From Hyalella azteca (lineage: Eukaryota > Arthropoda > Malacostraca > Amphipoda > Hyalellidae): a stretch of DNA of 64,000 nt. Under the pieces are notes generated by a model, which made no database searches, was not told the DNA's origin, and worked only from the letters and a program-made list of their open reading frames with translations. Location: positions 434,001 to 498,000 of the forward strand of contig NW_025944533.1 in NCBI RefSeq assembly GCF_000764305.2, written 5' to 3'. The position numbers and the translations under genes are program-made. This document shows positions 62,405 to 64,000 of this stretch, piece by piece (the first letter of the stretch is position 1; every line of letters begins with the position of its first letter).

Positions 62405-64000
62405 AAGTCTATTTCTGCCTAAAGAAGGCAGTTATATAACCTATTCTGGATTAATATAAGCATACGGTGCTAGGAGCCCTTTATTCTCAATGAATTATCA
62501 AAAGTTTTATTATTCATGTCCGATCTTGTCCTCTCCGATCTTGTGTTGTTATTATTCTTGTCCGATTATTGTCCGATCTTTAATTAGCTAAAGAAGCGCC
62601 ATTTTGCTGATTATCAGCAGGCTGTTCATGGAATAATTTAATATAAGTGTATATATTGATGTTCTTTAACCAAGCTTGACCACATCTAGCCACCGAATTG
62701 ATGGATGGAGACATGAATTTGACAGAATAAGTTTGCCTCAAAAATGTAAGCTTAAAACTCTGCTTTGAATCAAACAATCCTATTGGTATTGAATCAGAGC
62801 GTTTGAGCCAATTTTGAATGTGAAATTCATTGTGATTTTATTACTTTGGAGTTTCCTCAACGATAACCCGTCCACTTCTATAGTATATTTATAAATTCCT
62901 TGTAAAATTGTCAAAAGTTTCCAAGTTTTTGCTCGAATTTATTTTTTATTTTGATAATGGGTGGCTAATTAAGTCCATAAGTGTTCTAAGACAATATTTT
63001 GTCGGTAACGGAATTTCTTGTAATAAATTTCACTTCTCAGGTTTTCCGGTTCGAGCGGACGGTTGGAAGAATCGACGCCGGAGCAAGATCATCGTGGGCC
63101 GACCATCAACTGCTCTAGTCGCAAGGTCGATCGTCAACTACTGAGATTTTTCTGTGAAGCCGAAATTTTGAGAATGAAACCGATTTCTAATTTTCACCTG
63201 CAGAATTTTTTTACTTTTATTACCAAAAAAAAAAACAACAATCTGAGTAACTCAGACGCTGGCTACACTGATACAGTCGGCTGGCGCTACTTGTTGCTGA
63301 GATGCGACTCTGAAATAAACAAATTCCTTTTTTCATCCGATGTTTTTTAAGAACTTGGATAAAGTTGGAGTATTGTTGTTTTAATATTCATAATAGAACA
63401 AATATTCGTGATCCGCAACGCTATTATAATAAATATCGAGAAGGTTTTGTGCGTATATGATTATATTATTATTGAAAATTTTCAGATACTATGAAAGATT
63501 TAACAATACGGATAAATTGGAAACACTTAAACAGAAAGGAACAAATTCAGTGCAATTATCTTTTAAGTGATCTAATTTAAGTAAGCTCTTTGATTCATTA
63601 ATGAAAATACAAAGTCAAGTTCACATGGAAGTAAACCAACTATTCTGTGTTGATGGAAAATTGAAAGACGTTCTTTATTCACTTCATCCCGTTGAATGCC
63701 GGTTGGTGAGCATGAAAAATTGGTGAAGAATCAAAAATGGCCGTTAATTATTGCAATGATGCATTCGATTTCTTTGCTTATTTTACTAATTATGCAGAAT
63801 TTAAGTAAACAGCATTTTATATATATATATCTAACCTTTTTTAAGTTATATTCACTGAACCAAATAAACGAAACTTGATAAGTAAATAAGGAATGTATAA
63901 TACCTAAATGTACTTAGTTCACTAATTTTTAAAACAAAGTATAATTATTGATTTTACCGCATGTAAGGAGCAATCAGCCATAGACTAGCCATGTTTCAAG
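62405..64000. other. AT-rich intergenic to window end, nothing recognised
   Basis: Short repeats of TTGTCCGATCTT occur near 62517-62580 and a short (TA)n tract near 63818-63830. Two overlapping plus-strand frames (62908-63144 and 63063-63350) are unrecognised. Confidence 0.5.

Overview
This is an AT-rich, gene-poor stretch of an arthropod genome. The one gene I recognise with confidence is the first coding exon of the Hox gene abdominal-A (abd-A), on the minus strand at 15438-15831. It has the abd-A N-terminal motif, an MYPYVS block, a DKTCRYT block and the YPWM hexapeptide, and it ends at a good splice donor just after the hexapeptide. No homeodomain can be read in any frame elsewhere, so the homeobox exon must lie beyond position 1 and the intron must exceed 15.4 kb. 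The compact 131-codon exon without long Q/A runs, its diverged middle and the large intron look more like a non-dipteran pancrustacean, perhaps a malacostracan crustacean, than a fly. The species is inference.

Layout. Positions 1-15437 are abd-A intron, holding a 16-bp satellite (about 2945-3120), two head-to-tail GTCY-microsatellite elements (9631-9947), a long inverted repeat with another such element between its arms (10953-11699), a split direct repeat (13312-13919), a GC-richer island with a very good CTCF-type motif (14338-14350), and a miRNA-sized hairpin (15113-15172). Positions 15832-16870 are the CpG- and GC-rich abd-A 5' region, with PHO/YY1-like and GAGAG motifs and a start-stop mini-uORF nine bases ahead of the abd-A ATG.

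Positions 16870-64000 lie upstream of abd-A. In the conserved Hox order this is the Ubx/abd-A intergenic interval, although no Ubx exon is visible. It is long AT-rich sequence broken by a GC-rich hairpin cluster (18383-18485), GC-rich blocks (20090-20350, 25930-26350 with a G-quadruplex motif, 36125-36460) and many repeats. The repeats include tandem duplications with units of about 577, 122, 1826 and 440 bp, an 18-bp satellite, a dispersed 56-bp satellite element at two sites, and two GCTGCA-rich arrays. Several hundred-base open frames exist, but most lack an ATG, a recognisable domain or both, and I do not treat them as genes.

The interest is therefore in regulatory and repeat architecture around a Hox promoter, not in a multigene system. 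I found no CRISPR array, tRNA, rRNA, transposase or reverse transcriptase.
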